This document shows, one piece after another, positions 21,847 through 32,523 of a DNA stretch of 64,000 nucleotides; position 1 is the stretch's first letter; every line of letters starts with the position of its first letter. Location of the stretch: NCBI GenBank assembly GCA_016800925.1, contig JABCPU010000343.1, forward strand, positions 1-64,000. Direction: 5' to 3'. The position numbers and the translations under genes are program-made. This stretch comes from Suillus spraguei. Taxonomy: Eukaryota; Basidiomycota; Agaricomycetes; Boletales; Suillaceae. The notes beneath the pieces are model-generated. The model ran no database searches, was not told the origin of the DNA, and was given only the letters and a program-made list of their open reading frames with translations.

Positions 21847-24800
21847 CTAATCGGACTCTTCCGATGTGTCCTGCTCCAAACGTGCTCTTTGGTTTGGATG
21901 TATCATGGCTTCATCTTCTGTGTCTTCTTCGACCATTTGGATTGAACGTTTGAGTCTGTTGGATTGTTGCTCTCCATGCTGATCCTCATCCTCATCCTCA
22001 TCCTCATCTTCGTCTTCATTCTCATTCTCGTCCTCCTCCTCATCTTCGTCCTCTTCTTCTGTCATCTTGATGATTTCCATCTCCTCTTCTGTCGTGTATG
22101 GAGGTTCTATTGCATCTGTCTTGTTCTCTGCGCTTGAATGGGACCAGTGTGATATGGCTTCTGAGTCTGAGCATTGTTCGATGCATGCGCGCTGAGTGGT
22201 TTCTTGGTGCTTGGTTGGAGTTTTGAGCGTCTCCACGATGTCATGCTCCATCGCGTCTATCCAAGTATTTTCATGTTGTCGTGGTTTCGTTGCTGGGGTC
22301 GTCTTTGCTTCTTCAGGAATGTGATCTTGCACTGCATTCATAGCATCGTCTACTGCTTCTGTCAAAGTATGTCGTTCAGTTGTGCTCATAAAGGGAATGG
22401 AGTGAGATGCTGACCTCGCTCCTTCTGGCTCGCGAGTCTTTGCAACTTGCGTGCCTTGCGCCTGCTGGATCCGAAGAGAAGCTGCTTTTCATTTCCCTTC
22501 TCTTGATTTCTATCTTCTTCATTTTTCTTCCTCTGAGCCACCAGTCCCTCTCCGTTCTTCTCATACAGAAATAGTTCTGTCACTTTTCTCAGATCTGACC
22601 CCTGCTTGGGCGCCCAAAATTTCTCCATCTCCTCTGGAGTCGCGCACTCTGGCAGATCGAAGCTGTACTTGGCCAAAATTCCCTCTCGACAATCTTCATC
22701 GAGATCCATGTCTTGTGGGTTGACCAGTGGATTCCCTGTTAGACTGATGTGCATCTCAGACTCTATGGTCATTTCCTGAGGGGATGATGGAATTAGCGGA
22801 CGCCCGCTTGTGGCATGTCTATGAGATGCTCACCTCGACAAAGTCTTTGAGCGCTTTCAGCATTCCTGGAGATGCGACTTTTCCTGTTCGAAAGACATGC
22901 ATGGCTCCTAAGCCCTTTTGCATGGCCATGTCTATGACCTTTTGAATCTTTTTTTGGTTCTCCTGTCGAAGTTGGGGAACCATCCAAGTTCTGGCTGCCA
23001 AGCTGCCGGCGCCCTCGTTTGGTAGAGCTTGTATGACTGTTTCATCATCTTCTGTTTCTGCATGCCCAGGCTTGCTGTTGATGCCATCCCACCACAGCCA
23101 CTCCCCCTCATTCATGTTCTGCGTCAGGATGCCACGCAGTTCCTTGCGCATGCTCCAGCCTTCCTCTGTGGCCAACAGTTCCTTCATGTTTGGCACCCTC
23201 ATGATGGCTGGCCCCAGTGCTTTGATGAGTTGATGGACCCCTTTGAGATTCTCTCTATTTTCCCAATTGAAGTTGGTCACCCGCATCATGGCGATCAGAC
23301 CTCGCAGCAGTTTCTTTTGATCGTCTGTGAAGCCATGCGCGATGTTGATGTCGCTGTCTGGGGCGGGCCTCATGTATGGCTTTCCTTCTTTGTGTTGTCC
23401 TTGCCCAGCTAGCTGTCTTCTGTATTGGTTTATTATGGCGGTCACCTTGTCGATGAATTCTTTGTCCAGCAGATCTGAATCTTTGGAAAGTTTGTTGGCG
23501 ATCTTGCCCTCTCCTTGAAGCTTGTTGTATGTGGTCTGCATCATTCTCAGGCGCGTGCGGCGGTTGTGGATGAACGATGCGAACGCCTGGAAGAGACTTG
23601 AGCTTCAAAGAGGGATGCAAATAAGCGGGCGTCCGCTAATTCTCACCTCTCCGACCGCCTCTTGTCCGAGGTGCAGCCGTTCCAGTACGTAGTGCTTTAG
23701 TGCCTCCAGCGCATTTCTCCATTGCTTCTGTCCCCTCTGCATGAAGGTCAGTCTGATGAATGGCTCGACCCAACAGCATATCTTTTGTGAGCCATCGTCA
23801 GCCCCGGTTCCGCGATGTCTCGTGAGATGCGCGCACCTCCATTATGATTCCTTCTAGATTCAGGTTTTTCTTGGACTCGCTGTAAAACAGGCGTTGCACG
23901 GCAGAGAACATGTAGTCGGCCATGATGGGCAGTTCCTTCACAAAAGGGTGGTATTCGGGACAGAGCGCTCGCGATCTGACCCACTCGAGCTTCCTGGGCA
24001 TGGCATGAATGAACATGCTGATGGGATCTTTATCGTCTGCCGGCGTGTTGTTGGCCATCTTGACCGCATGACTGTTCGCGCTGCGCCAGAATTGGTCTAG
24101 ACTGTCTTTCCACATCTTCTGCGCTTCTTCCTCCCCTTCTCCGTAGGCACCATAGAGGTCCATGACTGCTTCGCTGACCCGCATGCCTGTCATGCTCCAT
24201 TCCATCAAATACATATTGCTCAGAGGCTCCCACAGCAGACCTGTCGTTTCGTGGTCTTGAGCGTCTTTGAGTATCAGGGAGCCCATAGCTTTCAGTGCTT
24301 CCTCTTCAGTCACACCAACGTTTGCTCTGTCTTCTCTTATCTGTTCGATGCTCACTATCTGGTCGGGAGGAATCGGCGAGGCAAGAAACCGCAATATTTT
24401 GTAGCAGTAGCTGAAGATGTATGACAGAAGCTGAGAGAAGATGTCAGTGTTTCAAGATTCGCTGCCAGATTGTTTCTGAGACTGACCCCGCCTGTGGCTG
24501 GCGACCAAGACGTCAGATGGCGAATGCTCAAGCCGCCTCCAGAGGACCTCGCTCTTAGATATGGTATTTGATTGTATTGCATGGCCATGGTGTAGGCCTC
24601 CTTGTCTATGAGAATAGGCCCAAGCTTCGATTTCTTCGCGGATGCCAAGCGTCCGACCACCTGCTTGATGTATGCCTGATGTTCCTGCGCTGGCATGCTG
24701 TTGAGGATGGTCAGGATCTGGATCAGCCCATCGTCTTCCGTGTCTAGTTTCTGCGCCAATGGGATGTTGCTGGTCAGGTGGTGCTCTATGAGAGCTCTGT

Positions 24801-26105
24801 TCTTGGACTTTTGGATCATGTCTGATGCAGCATGAGAATAGGCGGGCGCCCGCTTGTTTTTGCTCGGCGCTCACCTTTGTCTAAAAATCTTGCGACCCAG
24901 ACGCCATGCTCGTCCAACTTTGCAAAAATCCTGGCCAGTTCCTTCTCCAAGTCTTTTTTTACGCTCTTCTCGGTCGTGTTCTTCAGCTTTTCTTCTGTGT
25001 CATCATAGTCTTCGAGGTCTGCGGACAAGTTGCTGAAGCCCTGCATGTATGCGATCCTGTGGCTTCCGTTGTACAGTATCATGGTGCTGTCTTTGTCTTT
25101 GTCTGAAATCTTCCACTGAACCTTGTTGGTGTAAAAGCCGAGCTCCAGAGGCCTCAGGGAATCTTCTTTGATGTCCGAGCGTCTCACCCCGATGGTTATT
25201 GCATTTGCGCTGGAAAGATTGTGCAGTCCTTGCTGCTTGACTCCCTCGGCAAATCTCTTGACGAAAGCTGCGCTGGCGAAACGCCTGTTGATGGTTCGCC
25301 TGAGCATCTTTGGTCCGCGATGCGCGTCATCGTTCATCATCACCATGATCGTCGCGAAGCCCAGTGTCGCATCGTTTATCTCTTTCTCCACTCGTTCTAT
25401 GGTGTCCTGGATTATGTTCTTTATTTCTCGGTCGTCCTGCTGTCGTGCGGTCATGGTCTGCCATTCAACTTGGCGCATGCTGCTCACCTTGGCTGCAGCC
25501 CTGGTCGTCGTCTTTGCAGGAACCTTTCTGGCGATCGTTCTCTGATCGTGGGATGATGTGAGATCCGAATGGACTGCCCTGCGACCACTTACCACTCTTG
25601 TGCCGGTTTTCTTTTGACGGTGACGATCAGATGCGCTGAAATCGGCATGAATATAGCTACTCGCCTTGTTGAATTCCTGGTGAATGATCTCTTCATCGCT
25701 TGAAGTGTCATCGTCTGAGCTTTCTGGCTTGTCCTGCATCTGGTGGTCAGCCAACAGAGGTGTGTAGGGCTCCACATCCAACTGACCCCTGATTTCTCAG
25801 TGAGGAATCCTCCTTCCTGCATTTGAATTAGCGGGCGCTCGCTTATTTGCCCCTGGTGCTTTGTCTTGTGCTCACCCTGAGTCTCTGACTCTTTGTTTTG
25901 TCAACTCCTTTCTGCACTTGAATTAGCGGGCGCCCGCTTGTTTTTTCAAAGCGATTTGTTCTGTGCTCACCCTCAAGCTCGGACCTTCTGTCCTATTGGT
26001 GTTCTTTTTCTTTCGTCTCTCAGCCCAAACAAAATAAGAGCTCGTGCTCTTGTTTTTGATGCTCACCTGTGGCATGCTGCTGGGCTTGACTGCACTTTGT
26101 TTCAT
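21847..26105 (-). CDS. Gene B: ParB/sulfiredoxin-like NGSHR protein, intact
   Basis: Eleven exons keep phase for 1,226 codons including stop: 26067-26105 (ATG), 25971-25992, 25876-25907, 25787-25816, 24875-25739, 24487-24821, 23837-24430, 23647-23781, 22834-23586, 22415-22775 and 21847-22358. Residues about 265-269 read NGSHR in MILYNGSHRIAYM, and a NAITIGV motif lies upstream, as in gene A. Two helical central domains follow, then a C-terminal acidic run (DEDEDEDEDEDQ) before RLKRSIQM. Full-length similarity to gene A includes the positions of introns 5-9 and an identical 135-nt exon 8. The ParB/sulfiredoxin relation rests on the NGxHR motif and its helical context only; otherwise this is a hypothetical protein, perhaps nuclear. 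Confidence 0.75.
22792..22811. repeat. GC palindrome in gene B intron 9
   Basis: ATTAGCGGACGCCCGCTTGT inside intron 22776-22833; one pair is disrupted (GGAC/GCCC). Confidence 0.9.
23621..23640. repeat. GC palindrome in gene B intron 8
   Basis: ATAAGCGGGCGTCCGCTAAT inside intron 23587-23646. Confidence 0.9.
24838..24857. repeat. GC palindrome in gene B intron 5
   Basis: ATAGGCGGGCGCCCGCTTGT inside intron 24822-24874, at the position aligned with the GC-donor intron of gene A. Confidence 0.9.
25827..25846. repeat. GC palindrome in gene B intron 3
   Basis: ATTAGCGGGCGCTCGCTTAT inside intron 25817-25875. This intron and intron 2 share both ends (GTGAGCACA start; AATTCAAATGCAG or AATTCAAGTGCAG at the end), so they look like copies of one another. 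Confidence 0.9.
25922..25941. repeat. GC palindrome in gene B intron 2
   Basis: ATTAGCGGGCGCCCGCTTGT inside intron 25908-25970. Confidence 0.9.
26034..26053. repeat. Alternative-core palindrome in gene B intron 1
   Basis: ATAAGAGCTCGTGCTCTTGT inside intron 25993-26066, the counterpart of the alternative form in gene A intron 1. Confidence 0.85.
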
Positions 26106-26283
26106 TGTTTGTTGTTGTTTGTATTGTGTCTAAATGGGGAAGGTATGGATTGTGGTTCAAGATGCTAATTAGCACAGCCGCCATTTGGACTGATGCATAT
26201 ATGGCTGAGTGACGCAAACATGCGCGCGCTGATTAGTCATTCAGGCGATCCTCTAAACAAAGTCGTTTGAGCAAACACTCTGT

Positions 26284-26303
26284 ACAAGCGGGCGCTCGCT
26301 TAT
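26284..26303. repeat. GC palindrome, intergenic
   Basis: ACAAGCGGGCGCTCGCTTAT between the gene B start and the gene C stop; the only isolated non-genic copy in the block. Confidence 0.85.
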
Positions 26304-26334
26304 TTGAAGCAGAGTGCAGTGAGCTGCTGAGCAT

Positions 26335-26733
26335 GGACGTTGGAGTGATCTGATTTATGATGCTTCCTCCCGACCGCCGGTGCAGGCGAGTTGAATGCTT
26401 TGTGTATGGGAGGACCTCGATGCGCTTCGATGGAAGGCATGCATGCAAAAACAGGAAAACTTGCATCATCATGAAAGAATGAAGAAATGATTGTTCTGTC
26501 TTTTCTGCTGAGCACAGTTGTTGGAGGAAAGCATGGTAAACCAATTCACGACGCTCCCTCCCAACCACCGGTGCAGCTGAGTTGAATGAATTCTTGGATC
26601 ATGAAGTCGTTTATATATGCAAGGTACATGCGCACAGACCAACACGAGAAAGGCATTACGAACGTACTTAAATGGAAGGCATGCATGAACTGACTGTTAA
26701 TGAGAGGAAGAAGATAAAAGAGTTCCGTCTGTT
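26335..26733. repeat. Diverged tandem duplication downstream of gene C
   Basis: Two blocks share the word order (C/A)CCGCCGGTGCAG or ACCACCGGTGCAG, then GAGTTGAATG, ATGGAAGGCATGCATG, then a purine-rich stretch and TTCTGTC/TTCTATG. They start near 26365 and 26560. It looks like an old duplication of the 3' flank of gene C. No protein is supported. Confidence 0.6.
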
Positions 26734-29700
26734 CTATGCTCTTTGACTGATGTACCACATGAACAGATCGATGAGATTGCTCCGGCTGTCCTTTGCTGGC
26801 CTTCCCATCAACCACGTTGCAAACCCTTGCAGGCTCGACCAATTCTGTCTGAAGTGAGTCTCTGCTGCTGTTCTGAGCTTCTGATTTTGGAATATTCCAT
26901 AGGCTGCAGGGGCTACGATGTCCTGGAACTCGCATCCATTCTTGCTGAACGTGGGATGAAGACTGTCGGTGATCTGAGGGACGTGGCACATGAAGCATAT
27001 CTTCTTGTGGTACTTGAGATATTGAAGGGTCTGGCGCCACTCCCAGTATTCTTCAAAGTTCATCTCGGAGTGAGGTCCAAAGCATGGACAGTTGTGAATC
27101 ATGTGAGGGGTGGCGTTCTCGCTTCCTGTCGTCGCGCACAGACTGCAGGTGTGCTGAATGGACTCCAGAGCTCTGCGTATGTGAAGAGCCTGCTCTGCTC
27201 TGCTCTGCTGCTTTTCTGATCTCATTTTCATCGCATTGTTTGTGGAGCTGAGGAACGGATTGCTCGAAGATGCGTTCATAAAAGGCTGAGGAGGTGCTGG
27301 AGCTGCAGGTGGCGGTCTGAATGTGAAGCTGGGCGCTGCTGGGCGTTTGGATGGGACTGATCCTTCCGATGGCCTGGATTTCGGCATGGATGCCATGACG
27401 ATGCTCGTTGGATCATGATATGGGTCTCGCTTGCAGACGGAGCATTTCTGATTGGAGGCGAGCTGGCGGCAGCTTATTCCCGTTCCATCGATGTGCTGAG
27501 TTATGCCGTACCTCAAGCATCTCTTTGGACCGTATGTGTATAGGTGGTCGTACATGGCCTGCTTGCCTTTGTGGTCCACCTCGCCCTCTTCGATCTTGGG
27601 AGGATATGCATTTATCGGCGTCAGAACATAAGCTCTAGCAGGCAAACCATCTCTTCCCGCTCTGCCCTGTCCTTGGATGAATTCTAGCATCTCGAATGGC
27701 CTGTTCAGGTGCATTACAAGGCGAACGTGGGGGTAGTCGTTGCCTGTGCTGAACGCGGTGGTCGCTAGCATGATCTTGGCGTCTCCTCGTACCCATGCCT
27801 GATACGCCTCTCTCCTCTCCTCATCCGACATTTTCTCCTTGTTTCCATGATAAAATGGCCAGCCCTTCTTCTCTGCGATGGTGTTGCCTTGTTCCAGTTT
27901 GGGAACGAATATCAGTCCTCTGTCTTTCTCTCTCCAGCTCTTCATCTCCTCCTCTATGATCGTGAACGCTCTTTTCAGGAAGTCTGAAAAAGCTGGTTTC
28001 TCCAGTATGTACTCTAGCTCTTCTCTGTTGGTGCATTGTCTGATCACCGCAGCATCCTCGCCTAGACCAAAGCACGAGATGAGATCTGCGATAGATGATG
28101 GAGACGCTGTGGCTGTAAGACAGACGAGCTGCATGGCGATGCTCCGAAGGTCGTAGATATCGTCCAGAGCTTCTCTATAGTCATTGGCGATGAGAGGAAT
28201 GTGAGACTCGTCAAAGACCAGGCGTCCCACTGGCTTCTTCTCGTTTAGAATGGCCAGCGCTTGCCTCCACTGCTCTGACTTTGCCTTGTCTGCTGTGACC
28301 AAAATGAGGTTGTCTCTGACGTTGAGTTCCCCGTCGTTGATTGTCCTGTCATACGTCTGGAAGGGGACCCTCATGTCTGTCAGTCTTCGCTCAAAGTCCA
28401 TCAGCAAAGAATTCAGAGGGAGGACCAGGACCGTCGCTGAATTTTTCTCCAGCAAGCTTGGAATGATCGCCAGCATGGACTTGCCTCCTCCTGTGCGAAG
28501 GATGACTACCGCATCTCTCTTTCTCTCCAACACCACCTTCATTGCCTCCTGCTGCTGCTCTGACATCCATGACACGGTTTCGTTCCTCAGTAGCTTTCTC
28601 ATTGCTTGCAGCGCGTGGGCTTCGGTGAGCGTGGTCGACTCTGATGTGCTTCGTGCCCCAATGTTCGATACAGGCGGGCTCCTGTTTATCTGCCATGCCG
28701 GTGCATCCATGTCAGGATGTTGCTGCTCTGGTTCAGAGATGAATGCTTCTGCATGAGCTGGCTGCGAGAGAGGCGTCTGCGCAAAATCTGAAATAGGCGG
28801 GCGCCCGCTTATTTGTGAATCTGATCCCTCTGCGTTAGAGTGTTGCTGCTGATCTTGGAATGCAGATGCTTACTTTGATTCTGATCGTCTGGTTTCATGA
28901 CGGCTGGCTGCAGTGGAGTCATCTGGATGGGATCTGAAATAGGCGGGCGCCCGCTTATCAGCTTTGCTGTCTGACTTCAAGTGCGCATGCTTACTTCGAT
29001 TCTCATCATCTGAAATAGGCGGGCGGGCGCTTATCTGGGATTCTGATTCCCCTGCATCAGAGTGTGTCGCTGCTGAGAATAATATTTTATCGCTCACCTT
29101 GATGCTCGTGCGCATGATTCCTGGACGTCTCAGTGACAGCTTTCGGCATCGCAGCTTGGATGGTTGAAGTGAGAACTGGAGTCAGTCGCTCCACTACTTT
29201 CTGCACGATGGCATCTATGCTGTATGCTCCAAGATCTTTGTCTGGAGCGCTCTGCATCCGCGCCCGCTCATCCTTCTCTGGCCTCTGCTGGAGTCTCTCA
29301 AAGTCTGTGGAGCGCGCTTTGTGGTATGGAAGAAGCCGTCCGCCTTGGACCGTCTTGCATTTCGTCTGCCATGCGATGCTAGCGTTCAAAAAAAGAGGGA
29401 GCACGTCCTCTGGTGCTGTAGCGATGGTCTGCATGCTGAGTCCATACACCCGATTCTCTGTGGACCTGCTGTGACCGGCCTGCAGGGCATCCACATCATC
29501 TTCTGCTGTTCCCTCTATCAACTCTTCCATGCCACACTTGAATTTGCGCTTCCATGCTGTGTGTATGTGCCTCCAGGGGTTGATCGTCATGCTGTAGTTG
29601 AGATGAGGTAGGCTGTGGTGCGTCATGACTGCGGACAGATGCGTGGAGTCGAACGATTTTCGAAAGTTGACAAAGAGCTGGTTGCGATACCTGTCCTTGA

Positions 29701-32523
29701 CGGTCGTGTCGTTGGGAAAGCAGATGTGAGCCGCAAATTCTGCAAAAGGCCTGGCCAAAGTGAGATCCTGGATTAAGATGTCGCTGGTCACTGCATCCAA
29801 GCTATGCGGTATGAGCTTGTCCTGTTGCGTCAGAGCGCTCGTCTTTGAGTACATGCAGAGTATCGTGATGTGCTTGCCCATCGCTACTAGGCTGCGGGTC
29901 GTGCGAGTGGAGGTGTTGCGATACATCATGGCCGTCAGTTCCGTTCCTCTGGCTGGTGAGCCACTCAGCATCTCGCATCGCAGTAGCAGAAGGCTGTGAA
30001 GCTCGGCGTAGGCTTGCAGCCATTCTACGAGTCTTCCTCGGTTCCATACCAGCTCGCTCTCCCTGACCACAGAAAAGTGCTCGAGGATCTTCTCATCGCT
30101 AAAGAATGACTCCAATAACCGATCTCTTCTGGAAAAACATTCATTTCGCGCGTCGGTGAGGAAGGAGTAGCCCACGTCTGTGTTGGTCAGATCGTCGGCG
30201 ATGAAGTCGTAGTCTGTCCTGATCTTGACGTTCATCAGCACCGTCTCTTCCCATACCTCCACCAGTCTCTCTTCTATCGCCACAAACATCCTGCAGACGT
30301 CGTCGAGGTCTATCCTATTGCCTTTGTACAGCATCGTGCGCCAATGAACCGTGTCCGTCCAATAGATGCATGGAAGGCTGTTGGTCGTGAATGCGATGCT
30401 CGAGGCACGGTGCTGCAGGGATCTGAGACGTGAAAACGTTGAGTATTTCTTTTCTGTGAACCAAGGCTCCAAAGCATTGCAAGCTTCTTCCTGGTCTGCT
30501 GCCATCCCTGTGGCCAGTCTATCTCTGATTTCCCTCACAAAAGTTGCCCGCATGCAGAACTCATCTTTGGCTATGATCCCAGTCACATCTTTTGCCTCTT
30601 TGAATGAGCCATCTCTCTGCACCGTGAGCAGCGCCAGACACAGCTCTGTGGGATCGGCGATAGGATTTTCATCTGTCTGCGTCCATCGCGTCGTCCATAT
30701 CGACGTGAGGATTCTGTGGATGTGCATTGATATGATTTCTGGATCTGCTCCGAGGTCCAACCTAATCTGCAGGGCTTTCGTCGCATCCTCCAGATCCTTG
30801 GACTTCTCAAAATGAAATGGTTCTGAGGGGTTGCTTCGCATCAGCATCGCCAACAAGGATACGATCGGCAGTATGTATTTCTGCATCGTCTCCTTGTTTT
30901 GGTGCGCGTGAAATGGCGTGTTCGAGATGCCCCTGGAGTGGTGATAAAAAAAAAATAAGCGGACGCCCGCTTGTTTTGTTTTTCATGTTGGGGAACTCAC
31001 TCTTTTTGTGGATCAGGTGAATTCAGTCTTTGAAGAGTAAGCTCGTCCATCATGTACAGTAGAGCCAGAGCACTGTCGTAGTATGCTTCGACATTCTCCT
31101 TCAGGAGAGGCATCCGGTCATCGTTCCCCTTCGGTATGGCCACCAAGTTCATTAGATCTTGCGGCCGCTGTCCGACCAGATGCTGATGCCAGCGTGTCGT
31201 GAGCAGCCATGGACTGACCATTCGTTTGTCTCCGGGTGCCTCTATGACTTGAAGGACGGACTCTATTTCTTTCATGATCGATTGAATGAGCCCTTGGTGA
31301 GGGACTTGAGGCTTGATGTGATCCTTCATCTCCCAATAGACCTGATGCGTGCCAGGCCCCCCACTTCTCAGTCGCTGAGCTTTGCATGCCCTCCACTCCT
31401 GTGGCATTATGGTTTCTTCATGTGCTTCTGAATGATGCATGCGCATGTATTTCAAGCTAGTCAAGACTTTGTTGCAGTGACTGCAAGCAAATGCATCTTG
31501 CACTGCAAGTCCTTTGACCCATGATCTTGGACCTGATAGTGCAGGGAGATCTGATGATATGCCCAACTCTCTCACCGCTTCCTTAAATTTGACCGCATCG
31601 AATATCGTCTGCGAATGCTCCTTTGTGATGTGAGTCTTGGCGACATCCTGTGGAATAGCGACTTGACAGATCTCGCAGCAGAGAATGCGAAGCTCTTCTT
31701 GCATCGTCAGATTGAGGGTCTTTAGAAACTCATTATGGATGGATCTTGAAGCATCTGCATGCACCTCGGATGCAGAATAAGCGGGCGCCCGCTTGTTTGC
31801 AGTATCAGACTGCAGATCGCTGGCCTTTAGCTGCGCATCTGACTCGACTTCTGTCATAGACTGCAGATGATGTTAGTTTGCGATCATCGATCTCATGTTT
31901 TGTGAGTGCTTGCCTCAAGGGTGCCGAGGCTCAAGGATCTCGATTCCCTGTGTTCCAGCATTTGCAGGTCTTCATCAGATGCATCGTGAAATGCCTTTTT
32001 ATTGAAAATGAGCATTCAATCATTCGTGTTTCAATGATCCATTTACCATTTGAGGTTCGAGCGATGGTGACACTATCATCTGCTCTGAGTCGATTGCATG
32101 ATTTGCTGATGAGTGTGACTTGAGGTTCAAAGTGAGATGTTGAATAACAGATCGAGCTCTTATTCAGAACTTTACTTACAGAGCTTCTTTGCTCATCAGT
32201 GGGCTGGAAATACTGCTTAGTCAGCATGTATGGATGCTGGAGTGAATGAAAGACATCACCTTTGTTGCCTTGCCTTCTGGACCTACCCAAGTGGACTTTG
32301 CTTTTTTCATATGGTTTTTCAAACCAGTGATGGTTGCAAACCCCTTTTTTGGACAGCTGGGTTGAGAGCAGTAGCAAAGAAATAATCCATCATCATTTCT
32401 CTGCACTGAGATGTTTTGATCTCCCAAGGTGAATGATCCTTCCTGCATGCATTTTCTACTATGAGTGATGTATTTGGACTTGTTTTCAGCTTCAAACAGC
32501 ATGCCACAGGTGTTGCACTTCAT
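26734..32523 (-). CDS. Gene C: zinc-finger / tyrosine-recombinase-like / RecQ helicase fusion
   Basis: Nine exons stay in phase for 1,757 codons including stop: 32287-32523 (ATG), 32180-32236, 32047-32118, 31914-31994, 31001-31860, 29098-30932, 28995-29009 (15 nt), 28874-28933 and 26734-28787. Domains in order: an N-terminal cysteine/histidine cluster (MKCNTCG...HSRKC, CYCSQPSC); an OrsD/DUF3505-like double zinc finger at residues about 210-300 (CEIC...HITKEH, CSHC...HHSEAH); a central domain with Arg765 (RGTEL), Lys799 (YSKTS), Arg890 (WRHIH), His923 (GHS) and Tyr932, spaced as in tyrosine recombinases; and a RecQ-like helicase from about 1,100 on (TGGGKS, DESH, QGQGRAGRDG, C-terminal Cys cluster). 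The helicase half resembles fungal telomere-linked helicases. Intron 31861-31913 has a GC donor. I expect a nuclear DNA-processing enzyme. Confidence 0.82.
28793..28812. repeat. GC palindrome in gene C intron 8
   Basis: ATAGGCGGGCGCCCGCTTAT inside intron 28788-28873, directly against the acceptor (TATTTCAG) in the sense strand. Confidence 0.9.
28939..28958. repeat. GC palindrome in gene C intron 7
   Basis: ATAGGCGGGCGCCCGCTTAT inside intron 28934-28994, again next to the acceptor. Confidence 0.9.
29015..29034. repeat. GC palindrome variant in gene C intron 6
   Basis: ATAGGCGGGCGGGCGCTTAT inside intron 29010-29097; the centre is changed (GGGCGGGC), but position and flanks are kept. Confidence 0.85.
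30955..30974. repeat. GC palindrome in gene C intron 5
   Basis: ATAAGCGGACGCCCGCTTGT inside intron 30933-31000. Confidence 0.9.
31777..31796. repeat. GC palindrome inside gene C coding sequence
   Basis: ATAAGCGGGCGCCCGCTTGT lies in exon 31001-31860 and is read as NKRAPAY near residue 170, just before the first zinc finger. No splice pair removes it while keeping the frame. Confidence 0.85.
32144..32163. repeat. Decayed alternative-core palindrome in gene C intron 2
   Basis: ATAACAGATCGAGCTCTTAT inside intron 32119-32179. It keeps the GAGCTCTTAT half of the alternative form found in intron 1 of genes A and B. Confidence 0.6.

Noticed and set aside
24854..25561. Several plus-strand frames inside gene B
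   Set aside because: These are shadows of the long minus-strand exon 24875-25739.
25740..25781. Gene B start at 25781
   Set aside because: The codon there is TTG, and an in-frame stop lies just upstream. An ATG at 26105 with four short exons keeps the phase and matches the exon series of gene A.
29087..31857. Two separate genes for the zinc-finger part and the recombinase-like part, and a third for RecQ
   Set aside because: Canonical introns join all parts in phase, so a single gene explains them better.
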